A stretch of DNA of 50,693 bases. It comes from an uncultured bacterium (lineage in GTDB: Bacteria > Bacillota > Clostridia > Oscillospirales > Oscillospiraceae). Position numbers and translations under genes: made by a program. The notes beneath the pieces are model-generated. The model searched no databases, was not told the origin of the DNA, and was given only the letters and a program-made list of their open reading frames with translations. Every line of letters starts with the position of its first letter. The first letter of the stretch is position 1. The stretch covers positions 1-50,693 of the forward strand of contig CANASS010000011.1 in NCBI GenBank assembly GCA_947364395.1, written 5' to 3'. This document shows, piece after piece, positions 40,284 through 47,835 of the stretch.

Positions 40284-41117
40284 TCAAATTCCTCCTATCA
40301 GCGCCTGATAACCGCCGCCGTCGTCCACAGCTGTAGGTGACAGCGCCACCAGCAGCCGTCCCAGCGGCTTTCCGTCCACCCTCACTTGCCGGGCCCGGAC
40401 AGCCAGCAGCACCCCGTGCTCCACGCCCACCGCCCGGTAAGGGATCAATCTGGCCTGGCGGGAACCCGCGGCGTGGCACCGCTCCACCGAACCGATTGGG
40501 TCGGCGGGGTCCGCCCAGGGGGGCAGGTCCCTGGACAGCGCCTCCCAGGCCACCACCACCACCGGGCGGTTGTCGGCAGGGTCGGTGAGGGTGTGGCCAG
40601 TATCCCGAAGGGCGGTCACCTCCACCGTTTTTTCCTCCAAAACGATCTGCAGCCGAGCCAGCCCATCCCCGTGATGCCCCGCACGGCGAAAAAACAGGGA
40701 GAGCACAAAATAGCAGGCCACAAAGGACAGCAGCAGCAGACGAATATCTATGGGAGAATAGAATACTCCGTGTTCCAGGGTCAGCGAGGCGCTGCCCAGC
40801 AGCTCCAGCCCCAGCACCGCCCCGGCCAGGGCTGCCGACGCGCCGAAAAAAATCACCGTCACCCGCAGAAGGCGGCGCTCCCCGCCGTAGGCGGTCAGGG
40901 CCATCAGCACTCCCAGCCCCAACTTACAGGGCCACCGGGCCAGCCACACCAGGCCGGGCAAAAAAATGAGGGCCGCGTACAGCGCTCCCAGCGCCGCCCC
41001 CAAGGCGATGCGCCACCGGACAAGCACCGCCCCGGCGATCCGGCCCGCCGCCAGCAGCAGCAGATAGTTAGCGGTCAAATTCAACAAAAAAAGTAAATCT
41101 ATGTATACCACCGTCAC
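40284..41117 (-). CDS. spoIIGA: Pro-sigma-E processing peptidase SpoIIGA
   Basis: Membrane aspartic protease that activates SigE in response to a forespore signal. The N-terminal half has five hydrophobic segments (starting YIDLLFLLNLTANYLLLL); the C-terminal protease half carries the catalytic motif ALRDTGHTLTDPADNRPVV (about residue 170). I place the start at a GTG at 41117, giving 277 residues, because GGAGGT lies 7 bases upstream and the protein then begins TVVYIDLLF as in the family. It is one base upstream of sigE. Confidence 0.93.
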   Translation of the reverse strand: MTVVYIDLLFLLNLTANYLLLLAAGRIAGAVLVRWRIALGAALGALYAALIFLPGLVWLARWPCKLGLGVLMALTAYGGERRLLRVTVIFFGASAALAGAVLGLELLGSASLTLEHGVFYSPIDIRLLLLSFVACYFVLSLFFRRAGHHGDGLARLQIVLEEKTVEVTALRDTGHTLTDPADNRPVVVVAWEALSRDLPPWADPADPIGSVERCHAAGSRQARLIPYRAVGVEHGVLLAVRARQVRVDGKPLGRLLVALSPTAVDDGGGYQALIGGI

Positions 41118-41150
41118 AGGGCGGACCTCCTCTCTCCCGGTCTGTCCCAA

Positions 41151-41184
41151 ATTATAGCCCCCCCAGACATCAAAAAAAGCCGAA
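41151..41184 (-). promoter_or_regulatory. Possible spoIIG promoter with long spacing
   Basis: Minus strand TATAAT at 41151-41156 lies 34 bases before the spoIIGA start. No -35 box stands at 17 bases. The sequence at 22 bases spacing overlaps AGCCGAA (5 of 7 to the Spo0A box TGTCGAA). In Bacillus the spoIIG promoter has 22-base spacing and is switched on by Spo0A; a similar arrangement here is inferred. Confidence 0.4.
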
Positions 41185-41202
41185 GCAAGTCCAAAGCAAA
41201 AT

Positions 41203-41237
41203 AAAAAAGCGGCCTGACGGAATCCCCGTCAGGCCGC
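41203..41237 (-). terminator. Terminator after hisC
   Basis: A perfect 12-bp stem, GCGGCCTGACGG with its complement, followed on the minus strand by TTTTTTATTTT. It ends the rarA-DUF951-hisC run before spoIIGA. Confidence 0.88.
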
Positions 41238-41252
41238 GGCATGTCCGCTTTT

Positions 41253-42308
41253 TTACACCAGCTCTTCCAGCGCGGCGGTCAGCGCCTCCATCTCCTGGTC
41301 CGTACCCACGCTGATCCGCAGCCAGTCCCTGATCTCCGGCCTGTCCCACCAGCGCACCAGCAGGCCCCGCTCACGCAGTCCGTCCAGCAACGCCCTTCCA
41401 TCCCGCCCCGGATAGCTGACAAATAAAAAATTTGCCTGAGACGGAAGCACTGTAAAGCCCTTCTCCTTTAATGTTTGTTCTGTCCTCCGGCGCGTATCAA
41501 TCACCCGGCGGCGGACAGACTGAAAATACGCCTCATCCCGGATGGCCGCCGCCGCCCCCGCCTGGGCCAGCCGGTCCACCGTGTAGGAGTTGATGGAATC
41601 CCGCACACAGCGCAGGCCGTCAATGAGCCCGGCGTTCCCCATGGCCCAGCCCACCCGAAGTCCCGCCAGCGCCCGGGACTTGGAGGCGGTCTGCACCACC
41701 AGCAGATTTGGATAACGGCTGATGAGCCCCACGGCGCTGTCCGCGCCGAAATCCACGTAGGCCTCGTCCACAATGACCACCACGTCAGGATTGGCCTTCA
41801 ACAGCTTTTCCACTGTGTCCAGCCCCACCGCGATGCCGGTGGGGGCGTTGGGGTTGGCCAGCACCACCCCGCCGTTGTTCCCGCACAGTAACTCTATTGG
41901 GTCTGTGAAATCAGAATTCATCGGCACTTCCCGGCGGTTCAGCCCGAAAAAATCGGTGTACACAGGGTAAAAGCTGTAGGTGATCCTGGGGAACACCACC
42001 TCCCGGTCCGGGTCAAAAAACGCCTGGAAGGCAAAGGCCAGTATCTCGTCTGACCCGTTGCCACAGAATACCTGGTTCACATCCAGTCCCTCCCGCTGGG
42101 CAATGGCTGTCCGCAGATCCAGGCACTCCGGGTCCGGGTAGAGCCGCAGGCCCTCCCCGCCCGCCGCCCGGATGGCCTCCATCACCTTCGGTGAGGGCGG
42201 ATAGGGGCACTCGTTGGTGTTCAGCTTGATGAAGTTCCCCTCCCGGGGCTGTTCCCCAGGGGTATAGGGCACAACATTTTGAATGTGCTTGCTCCAATAT
42301 CGCTTCAT
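41253..42308 (-). CDS. hisC: Histidinol-phosphate aminotransferase
   Basis: PLP enzyme of 351 residues for histidine synthesis. The N-terminal KLNTNECPYPPSPKV (about residue 30), NPNAPTGIAVG, the VDEAYVDFG aspartate and the cofactor lysine in VQTASKSRALAGLRVGWAMG (about 215) are typical. The start is the ATG at 42308 (MKRYWSKHI), overlapping the DUF951 stop; the frame open upstream is not coding. No other his gene is nearby. Related enzymes may also act on aromatic amino acids. Confidence 0.92.
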   Translation of the reverse strand: MKRYWSKHIQNVVPYTPGEQPREGNFIKLNTNECPYPPSPKVMEAIRAAGGEGLRLYPDPECLDLRTAIAQREGLDVNQVFCGNGSDEILAFAFQAFFDPDREVVFPRITYSFYPVYTDFFGLNRREVPMNSDFTDPIELLCGNNGGVVLANPNAPTGIAVGLDTVEKLLKANPDVVVIVDEAYVDFGADSAVGLISRYPNLLVVQTASKSRALAGLRVGWAMGNAGLIDGLRCVRDSINSYTVDRLAQAGAAAAIRDEAYFQSVRRRVIDTRRRTEQTLKEKGFTVLPSQANFLFVSYPGRDGRALLDGLRERGLLVRWWDRPEIRDWLRISVGTDQEMEALTAALEELV

Positions 42309-42502
42309 AGGGGCTCCCCCTCCCGTCTCACCTTTTTGATAGACTTTTCCGCCTTGGCCCGGGGCGTCATCACCTCGTGACCGCAGCCCAGGCATTTCAG
42401 CTTGAAGTCCATCCCTACGCGCAGCACCTTCCACTCCTTGCTGCCGCAGGGGTGGGTCTTTTTCAGCTCTAAAATATCGCCGGTCTGGATATCCATGGGC
42501 AT
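42305..42502 (-). CDS. DUF951 family protein
   Basis: Protein of 65 residues matching the conserved small family DUF951: DIQTGDILELKKTHPCGSKEW, then VLRVGMDFKLKCLGCGHEVM. The CxxC (about 37-40) together with the earlier cysteine may bind metal. Function unknown. ATGs at 42502 and 42496 are both possible starts. It overlaps hisC by 4 bases and follows rarA after 14 bases, so the three form one operon. Confidence 0.85.
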   Translation of the reverse strand: MPMDIQTGDILELKKTHPCGSKEWKVLRVGMDFKLKCLGCGHEVMTPRAKAEKSIKKVRREGEPL

Positions 42503-42516
42503 ATTGTCCGTCCCCC

Positions 42517-43782
42517 TTATAATTTCCCCTTGATTTTATCCCAGTACGCCTTGGCCGCCTGCTCCGTCTTATTGGGGCCGTATTGGTAATACACGTGGTC
42601 CTTGATGGCGTCAGGCAGATACTGCTGCGCCACCCAGTGGCCGGGGTAGTCGTGAGGATAGAGATAGCCCTGCTCCCGCTCAAAGCCCGCGCCGTCGGCG
42701 TGGACGTTCTGCAAATGCCGGGGGTAGTCCCCTGTCCGCCCCGCCCGCACGTCGGCCATGGCGGCGTCGATAGCCATGCACACGCTGTTGGATTTGGGCG
42801 CGGTGGCCAGCAGAATCACCGCCTGGGCCAGGGGCAGACGGGCCTCGGGCAGACCCAGCTGAAGGGCGCTGTCCACACAGGATTTGACGATGGAGGCCGC
42901 CTGGGGATAGGCCATACCCACATCCTCGCTGGCCGAGCACAAAATCCGCCGGATGGCGGTGAGCATATCCCCCGCCTCCAGCAGGCGGGCCAGATAGTGG
43001 AGGGCCCCGTCCGGGTCGGACCCCCGCATGGACTTCATCAGCGCCGAGGCGATGTCAAAGTGATCGTCCCCATCCCGGTCGTACCGCATGGCGGACCGCT
43101 GAGCCACCAGCTTAGCGTCCTCCTGGGTGACGGTGAGGACGCCGTCTTGAATCCGGCTGGCCGTCATCAGCAGCTCCACCGCGTTGAGGGCCTTGCGCAC
43201 GTCTCCCCCACAGGAGGCGGCCAGGTGCTCCCGCACCCCCTCCTCACACACAGCCTCCACCCCAAGCTCCTGGGCCTGGAGGGCGATGCCCCGGTCCACG
43301 GCGGGAAGAAGGTCGTCCGCCGTCAGCATTTTAAATTCAAACAGGGTGGATCGGGACAAAATAGCGTTAAAAATAGTGAAATAAGGATTCTCCGTGGTGG
43401 AGGCGATCAGCGTGATCTTCCCATTTTCGATAAACTCCAGCAGAGACTGCTGCTGCTTCTTGTTGAAATATTGGATCTCGTCCAGATAGAGCAGAACGCC
43501 GTTGGGAGCCAGCAGCGTGCCCACCTGATCCATCACCTCCCGGATGTCCGCCAGGGAGGCGGTGGTGGCGTTGAGCCGGCGCAGCGTGCGGCCGGAGCGC
43601 TGGGCGATGATGTTGGCCACGGTGGTCTTGCCGGTACCCGAAGGCCCATAAAACACCATATTGGGGATTTTTCCGCTGTCGATCACCCGGCGGAGCAGGC
43701 CGTCCTGGCCTAAAATATGGCTCTGGCCCAGCATCTCGTCCAGGCTCTGTGGACGGATGCGGTCCGCCAGCGGCTGGTACAT
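42517..43782 (-). CDS. rarA: Replication-associated recombination protein RarA (MgsA)
   Basis: AAA+ ATPase of the clamp-loader clade that acts at stalled replication forks, 421 residues. Walker A is FYGPSGTGKTTVA (about residue 47), Walker B LLYLDEIQYFNKKQQ (about 100), sensor 1 LIASTTENPYF, followed by the C-terminal tetramerisation domain ending in YPHDYPGHWVAQQYLPD. It is the first gene of the rarA-DUF951-hisC run and has its own promoter. Confidence 0.94.
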   Translation of the reverse strand: MYQPLADRIRPQSLDEMLGQSHILGQDGLLRRVIDSGKIPNMVFYGPSGTGKTTVANIIAQRSGRTLRRLNATTASLADIREVMDQVGTLLAPNGVLLYLDEIQYFNKKQQQSLLEFIENGKITLIASTTENPYFTIFNAILSRSTLFEFKMLTADDLLPAVDRGIALQAQELGVEAVCEEGVREHLAASCGGDVRKALNAVELLMTASRIQDGVLTVTQEDAKLVAQRSAMRYDRDGDDHFDIASALMKSMRGSDPDGALHYLARLLEAGDMLTAIRRILCSASEDVGMAYPQAASIVKSCVDSALQLGLPEARLPLAQAVILLATAPKSNSVCMAIDAAMADVRAGRTGDYPRHLQNVHADGAGFEREQGYLYPHDYPGHWVAQQYLPDAIKDHVYYQYGPNKTEQAAKAYWDKIKGKL

Positions 43783-43811
43783 ACGCCCTCCCCCCTTTCT
43801 TTGCAGGAGCT

Positions 43812-43840
43812 ATTGTACCACATTATACAGACGTTCGCAA
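43812..43840 (-). promoter_or_regulatory. Sigma-A promoter of rarA
   Basis: Minus strand TTGCGA (43835-43840), 17-base spacer, TACAAT (43812-43817); an alternative TATAAT lies inside the spacer. The leader is about 25 bases. Confidence 0.7.
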
Positions 43841-43944
43841 GATGGCTGTTGTCTTTCGACATTTCCCGTGGCACCGAGCGGAGCTTCTGCATAAGCTGGA
43901 TTGACAGCTCAGCTGTCGCACCTTGATCGAAGGAGGGATTCCAA
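43841..43944 (+). other. cotJ upstream region
   Basis: About 100 bases before cotJ. A perfect palindrome GACAGCT-C-AGCTGTC lies at 43903-43917. No SigE or SigK promoter is clear enough to call, although cotJ genes are mother-cell genes in Bacillus. AGGAGG (43931-43936) is the ribosome site. Confidence 0.45.
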
Positions 43945-44400
43945 TTGAGTCCTGATACCGGAACCAATCCCCGCCCCTGCGGCGACGCCTGCGGCACCAT
44001 GCCCGCCTGCGCCCCTCTGGCGGTACCATATGTGCCCTTTCAGCAGCAGGGCAGCAAAAAATACAACCAGGCCGACGCCCTGGCCAACGGGACCGTCTTC
44101 CCCGGCCTGAACCTGCCCTTCCATATGAAGGCGGAGGCCGCCGGCCTGCCGGACAGCCACTCCACCCAGCTCCAGGCTCTGTTGTTCGTGGTCACTGAGC
44201 TGGGGATGTACCTGGACACCCACCGGGATGACGCGGAGGCGTTCCAGCTCTTCAAGCAGTACACCACCATGGCCCGGGAGGCCAAGCAGCGCTACGAGGA
44301 GATGCACGGTCCCCTCACCCAGATGAGCGCCGGGCAGGACGCCGCCTACCGCTGGCTGGACGATCCCTGGCCCTGGGAATTCAGGAAAGAGGGGGATTGA
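43945..44400 (+). CDS. Fused spore coat protein CotJA-CotJB
   Basis: Spore coat-associated protein of 151 residues. Residues 1 to about 65 resemble CotJA (AVPYVPFQ, ALANGTVFPGLNLPF) and residues about 70-151 are a full CotJB (ELGMYLDTHRDDAEAFQ, RYEEMHGPLTQM, PWPWEF). In Bacillus these are separate proteins. The start is a TTG at 43945 with a perfect AGGAGG 8 bases upstream. The gene is followed directly by cotJC, completing the cotJABC order. The N-terminus is Cys/Pro-rich. Confidence 0.82.
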   Translation: MSPDTGTNPRPCGDACGTMPACAPLAVPYVPFQQQGSKKYNQADALANGTVFPGLNLPFHMKAEAAGLPDSHSTQLQALLFVVTELGMYLDTHRDDAEAFQLFKQYTTMAREAKQRYEEMHGPLTQMSAGQDAAYRWLDDPWPWEFRKEGD

Positions 44401-44402
44401 CC

Positions 44403-44870
44403 ATGTTTGTCTATGAGAAAAAACTGCAATACCCCGTCCGCATCAAAAACTCCAACCCCAAACTGGCTTCTGTTATTATTTCCCAGTATGGCGGTCCGGA
44501 CGGCGAGCTCGGCGCCTCCCTGCGCTATCTCTCCCAGCGCTACGCCATGCCCTACCCCGAGCTGAAGGGGCTGCTCACTGATATAGGTACTGAGGAACTG
44601 GGCCATCTGGAGATGGTGGGTACTCTGGTCCATCAGCTCACCCGCAATCTCACTGAGGATCAGATCAGGACCGCCGGATTTGACGCTTACTTTGTAGACC
44701 ACACCACCGGCGTCTATCCCCAGTTCGCCTCCGGCTATCCCTGGTCCGCTTCCACCATGCAAGTTACTGGGGACATCATCGCCGATCTCACCGAGGATTT
44801 GGCAGCAGATGGGGCAACCGTACAAGAACAACGTGGCCGGAAACCGTTGAAAACACTGGATTGTTGGTAG
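44403..44870 (+). pseudogene. cotJC: CotJC (manganese catalase-like) truncated at its C-terminus
   Basis: The first 134 or so codons match CotJC well: FVYEKKLQYPV at the N-terminus, ISQYGGPDGELGASLRYLSQRY, LTDIGTEELGHLEMV with the first metal ligands, and ADLTEDLAA. After that the sequence changes abruptly to unrelated residues (DGATVQEQRG...) and stops 21 codons later. About 55 residues are missing, including the last helix, which carries the second Glu-x-x-His metal pair. It is probably inactive. The break near 44808 is the left junction of an inserted element. The ATG at 44403 is preceded by GAGGGGG. Confidence 0.8.
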
Positions 44871-44935
44871 GACAAGCCTTTTCCGGTGGCGATGGTGTAA
44901 GGACAACCCGTTAAAATTTTCGATGGGACAAGCTG
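44812..44935 (+). repeat. Four GG(A/G)CAA(G/C)C repeats at the element's left end
   Basis: Copies lie at about 44813, 44870, 44901 and 44926, in the first 130 bases of the foreign DNA; two of them are preceded by GATGG-type sequence, as is the junction itself. They could be binding sites for the element's recombinase or excisionase, or remnants of repeated ends. Confidence 0.4.
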
Positions 44936-44966
44936 TTTCCAACCCCTCCCCCTCTGATTTTGCCGC

Positions 44967-44995
44967 TTGTATTCTCGCTTGGACAGAATTATAAT
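44967..44995 (+). promoter_or_regulatory. Sigma-A promoter of the two-component genes
   Basis: TTGTAT (44967-44972), 17-base spacer, TATAAT (44990-44995). The leader to the GTG start at 45021 is about 20 bases. Confidence 0.75.
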
Positions 44996-45020
44996 GCTTT
45001 ATGGGAAAGAGGTGATTTTT

Positions 45021-45689
45021 GTGGCAAATATTCTGATTGTCGAAGATGAAAAAGCCATGCAGGACATTATTGTGGACTATATGCGAAAGGGCGGACATAC
45101 CTGCTTTACTGCCGACGATGGTATAGATGCCCTTGTCACGCTGAAAAATCATCCTATGGATTTGATGATCTTGGATGTGATGATGCCCCATTTGGACGGT
45201 TTTTCTGTCTGCAAGATGGCGCGGGAAATGAGCGATATGCCCATTATCATGTTGACCGCTAAGAGTGCGGAGGACGATAAACTGAAAGGCTATGACTATG
45301 GTGCGGACGACTATATGACAAAGCCATTCAGCCCCAAAGTGTTGCTGGCAAAGGTGAACGCACTCCTGCGCCGTTCCTCCCCCGCTTCCGTCGAAGCGAT
45401 CACCGCCGGGAAAATCATGCTCCACCCCAACGCGCACAAGGTCTATCTTGACGGTCAAGAGATCACCTTGGCCCATAAGGAGTATGAACTGCTCGCCTTT
45501 TTGATGGCAAACCCTGGGCAGATATTCAATCGGGAGCAGCTTCTAAACCGTGTTTGGGGTTATGACTTTGAAGGAACGACCCGCACCGTGGACACCCACA
45601 TCAAGACCTTGCGGCAAAAGCTGGGGAACGAAGGCAGGCATATCGTCACACTGATCCGCTCTGGCTATAAATTCGAGGTGGCGGTATGA
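45021..45689 (+). CDS. OmpR-family response regulator
   Basis: DNA-binding regulator of 222 residues. The receiver domain has the acidic pair EDE (about 7-9), the phospho-acceptor in MILDVMMPHLDG (about residue 51) and the lysine in DDYMTKPFSPK (about 100). The C-terminal winged helix ends with GTTRTVDTHIKTLRQKLG and RSGYKFE. The start is a GTG at 45021 (MANILIVEDE) with GAGGTG 8 bases upstream. It overlaps the kinase gene by 4 bases. Its likely target is the four-copy repeat before the ABC genes. Confidence 0.93.
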   Translation: MANILIVEDEKAMQDIIVDYMRKGGHTCFTADDGIDALVTLKNHPMDLMILDVMMPHLDGFSVCKMAREMSDMPIIMLTAKSAEDDKLKGYDYGADDYMTKPFSPKVLLAKVNALLRRSSPASVEAITAGKIMLHPNAHKVYLDGQEITLAHKEYELLAFLMANPGQIFNREQLLNRVWGYDFEGTTRTVDTHIKTLRQKLGNEGRHIVTLIRSGYKFEVAV

Positions 45690-46756
45690 AAGAGCTGTTT
45701 TCCCTCCATACTGTTCGGAAAAAGATTTTGATGCTCTCTAAACTGGCGGGGGTTGCGCTGATTTTTTCCTACGTTCTCTCTACCGGCCTGCCGGTCAGCG
45801 AAGATACTTCTTTTCTAATCTGGCTGGGGTTTGTTTTTCTGCTGATTATCGGTATTGACCTTTTTATGGGCCGCTTTATCACAAAACCGATTGACAAACT
45901 GAACGCCTCCGCAAAGCGTATGGCGGGGCTGGACTTTTCCACCCCCTGCAATCTCGTTTCAACCGATGAATTTGGGGAGTTGTCCGCCAGTCTGAACACT
46001 CTGGCCGAAAATCTGCAACAGGCCCTTGCCCGGTTGGAGGACGCAAACACGCAGCTTGAAAAGGACGTGGAAAAGGAGCGGCTTCTCCTGTCCGAGCGCA
46101 AGGAACTGGTGGACAGCCTATCCCATGAAATGAAAACCCCGCTGGGCATCATCCGGGCTTATGCCGAGGGCTTGCAGGACGAAACGGACGAGGCCAAAAA
46201 GCAGAAATACGCTCAAGTCATTGTTTCTGAAGTGCAGCGCATGAACGGCCTGATTGTGACCCTACTGGATTTGTCAGCCCTGGAAAGCGGGGCCGCAAGC
46301 CTGAACATTTCCCGGTTTGACTTCGTGGAGCTGGTGGAAACAGTGGCAGGGCGGCTTTTGATCGACGCCTTGGACACCGACTTTGAACTGCAATATGAGC
46401 TGCCGGAGCAAAAGGCTTTTGTGCGGACAGACCGACGGCGCATGGAGCAGGTCTTGGGCAACCTGATCGTCAACGCCAGGAAAAATGTGTATCCCAGCGG
46501 CGTTCTGCGGCTGGAACTGACAGTGGATGATGGGGCGCTGCATTTCTCCATCTTCAACCAGGGCAGACCCATTCCAGAAAGTGACCTGCCCAAAATCTGG
46601 ACAAAATTCTATCGGGACAGCGGCGCAGAGTACAGCGGTTCCGGGCTGGGGCTGTCCATTGTGGCGCAAATTCTGTCTATGCAAAATCTTCCCTACGGTG
46701 CAGAAAACCAAGAGGATGGGGTGCGGTTCTATTTCTCCATCCCTGTCACAGAATAA
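45686..46756 (+). CDS. Intramembrane-sensing histidine kinase
   Basis: Sensor kinase of 356 residues. Two membrane helices (about 15-32 and 43-62) are separated by only about 10 residues, so there is no extracellular sensor domain. A HAMP domain follows (about 65-117), then the H-box LVDSLSHEMKTPLGIIRAY (about 143-161), and the N, G1 and G2 boxes (LIVNARKNVYP, SGSGLGLSIV). Kinases of this shape often sense cell-envelope antibiotics together with an ABC transporter. The next genes encode such a transporter. Confidence 0.92.
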   Translation: MKELFSLHTVRKKILMLSKLAGVALIFSYVLSTGLPVSEDTSFLIWLGFVFLLIIGIDLFMGRFITKPIDKLNASAKRMAGLDFSTPCNLVSTDEFGELSASLNTLAENLQQALARLEDANTQLEKDVEKERLLLSERKELVDSLSHEMKTPLGIIRAYAEGLQDETDEAKKQKYAQVIVSEVQRMNGLIVTLLDLSALESGAASLNISRFDFVELVETVAGRLLIDALDTDFELQYELPEQKAFVRTDRRRMEQVLGNLIVNARKNVYPSGVLRLELTVDDGALHFSIFNQGRPIPESDLPKIWTKFYRDSGAEYSGSGLGLSIVAQILSMQNLPYGAENQEDGVRFYFSIPVTE

Positions 46757-46796
46757 TTTCACACGGATTTCACAGTGGCCTCACACCAATTTCACA
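46757..46796 (+). promoter_or_regulatory. Four TTTCACA repeats with 11-base period: response regulator operator
   Basis: TTTCACA begins at 46757, 46768 and 46790, and CCTCACA at 46779; every step is exactly 11 bases, one helical turn. This is how OmpR/PhoB-type regulators bind. A weak -10 (TAAACT, 46806-46811) lies just downstream and no good -35 is present, as expected for an activated promoter. Binding by the adjacent regulator is inferred. Confidence 0.65.
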
Positions 46797-46811
46797 CCGC
46801 AACCCTAAACT

Positions 46812-46840
46812 CTCCTTATCACAAATAAGGAGGGTTTTTT
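46812..46840 (+). promoter_or_regulatory. Hairpin with T-run that hides the ribosome site
   Basis: CTCCTTAT (46812-46819) pairs with ATAAGGAG (46825-46832), followed by GGTTTTTT and the ATG at 46841. AAGGAGG is the ribosome site of the small protein. The element looks like a weak terminator and an occluded ribosome site at once. Confidence 0.5.
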
Positions 46841-46990
46841 ATGTTCTTAGGTTTAGCGTGGTACTGGTGGCTGGTGATCGTGGCGGCGCTGATCGTCTCC
46901 ATCCCGTTCAAGGTCAAGTTTATGAAGTGGTGGAGCAAGCGCCAGCAGGAGAAGAACGGCCAGCGTGGGAAGTGGGGTGATGACGAGTGA
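46841..46990 (+). CDS. 49-residue membrane peptide upstream of the ABC ATPase
   Basis: Small protein starting MFLGLAWYWWLVIVAALIVS: one Trp-rich membrane helix (residues about 5-24), then a basic stretch (KVKFMKWWSKRQQEKNGQRG) and an acidic end. AAGGAGG is 7-8 bases before the ATG, and its TGA overlaps the GTG start of the ATPase gene, so the two are translationally coupled. I do not recognise a family. It may be an accessory or regulatory subunit of the transporter. Confidence 0.7.
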   Translation: MFLGLAWYWWLVIVAALIVSIPFKVKFMKWWSKRQQEKNGQRGKWGDDE

Positions 46991-47835
46991 TCGAGGTCAA
47001 AAACCTGACGTTCTCGTACGGCAAAGACAAGCAGGCCCTCCACGGTCTGGACTTCACCGTGGAGGATGGGGAGATTTTTGGCTTCCTGGGGCCAAATGGC
47101 TCCGGGAAGTCCACAACACAAAAAATTCTAACCGGGATTTTGAAAGGTCACGGCGGCGAAGTTTCTCTGTTCGGGCAGCACATTTCGGCCGCCCACGGCC
47201 AGGAATTTTTTCAGAAGATCGGTGTCCTGTTTGAGTTTCCCTACTTGTACGCCAATTTGAGCGCCGTGGACAATCTGAACTACTTTGCTTCGTTCTATCC
47301 CAGAGAGCAGCGGCGGGATGTGGGGGAGCTGCTGGACACGCTGGAATTTAAGCCGGACTTTCTGAAAAAGCCGGTGTCCTCCTATTCCAAAGGGATGCGC
47401 CAGCGGGTGAGCATGGCGCGAGCGCTGGTGAGCAATCCCCGACTGCTGTTTCTGGACGAACCCACCAGCGGCCTTGATCCTTCCGGCGCAGTTCTGTTCC
47501 GAAAGATCATCGAGCAGGAGCGCAAAAAAGGAACAACGGTGTTTGTCACCACCCACAACATGATGGATGCCGACTTACTGTGTGACCGGGTAGCGTTTAT
47601 TTCCAACGGGAATCTGGTGGCTCTGGACACCCCCAAACGGCTGAAGGAGAAAAACAGCAATCACCGGGTCGTGATTGACTATCTGTATCAGGGACAGCGG
47701 GAAACGAAAACCATAGAGGCCCCGGAGCTGGAGGCAGGCATCCCCTTTGCCCATGACGAGATCATCAGCATCCACTCCCAAGAGCCGACTTTGGAGGATA
47801 TGTTCATCCAGTACACGGGGAGGGGACTGTCCTGA
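46987..47835 (+). CDS. ABC exporter ATPase (drug/bacteriocin type)
   Basis: ATP-binding subunit of 282 residues. It has Walker A FLGPNGSGKSTTQ (about 36-48), the signature YSKGMRQRVSMARAL (about 136), Walker B LLFLDEPTSGLDPSG and the switch histidine in VFVTTHNM. The C-terminal 70 residues are the extra domain common in BcrA/CcmA-like exporters. The GTG start overlaps the stop of the small membrane peptide, and its own stop overlaps the permease start by one base. Confidence 0.93.
   Translation: MIEVKNLTFSYGKDKQALHGLDFTVEDGEIFGFLGPNGSGKSTTQKILTGILKGHGGEVSLFGQHISAAHGQEFFQKIGVLFEFPYLYANLSAVDNLNYFASFYPREQRRDVGELLDTLEFKPDFLKKPVSSYSKGMRQRVSMARALVSNPRLLFLDEPTSGLDPSGAVLFRKIIEQERKKGTTVFVTTHNMMDADLLCDRVAFISNGNLVALDTPKRLKEKNSNHRVVIDYLYQGQRETKTIEAPELEAGIPFAHDEIISIHSQEPTLEDMFIQYTGRGLS

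Noticed and set aside
42309..42683. N-terminal extension of HisC through the DUF951 gene.
   Set aside because: HisC homology begins at MKRYW, with a ribosome site just upstream, and the extension is out of frame with the well-supported DUF951 protein.
44967..45020. Longer N-terminus for the response regulator from an ATG-like upstream codon.
   Set aside because: It would begin within the -35 box of its own promoter; the GTG at 45021 has a proper ribosome site and begins the receiver domain exactly where the family does.
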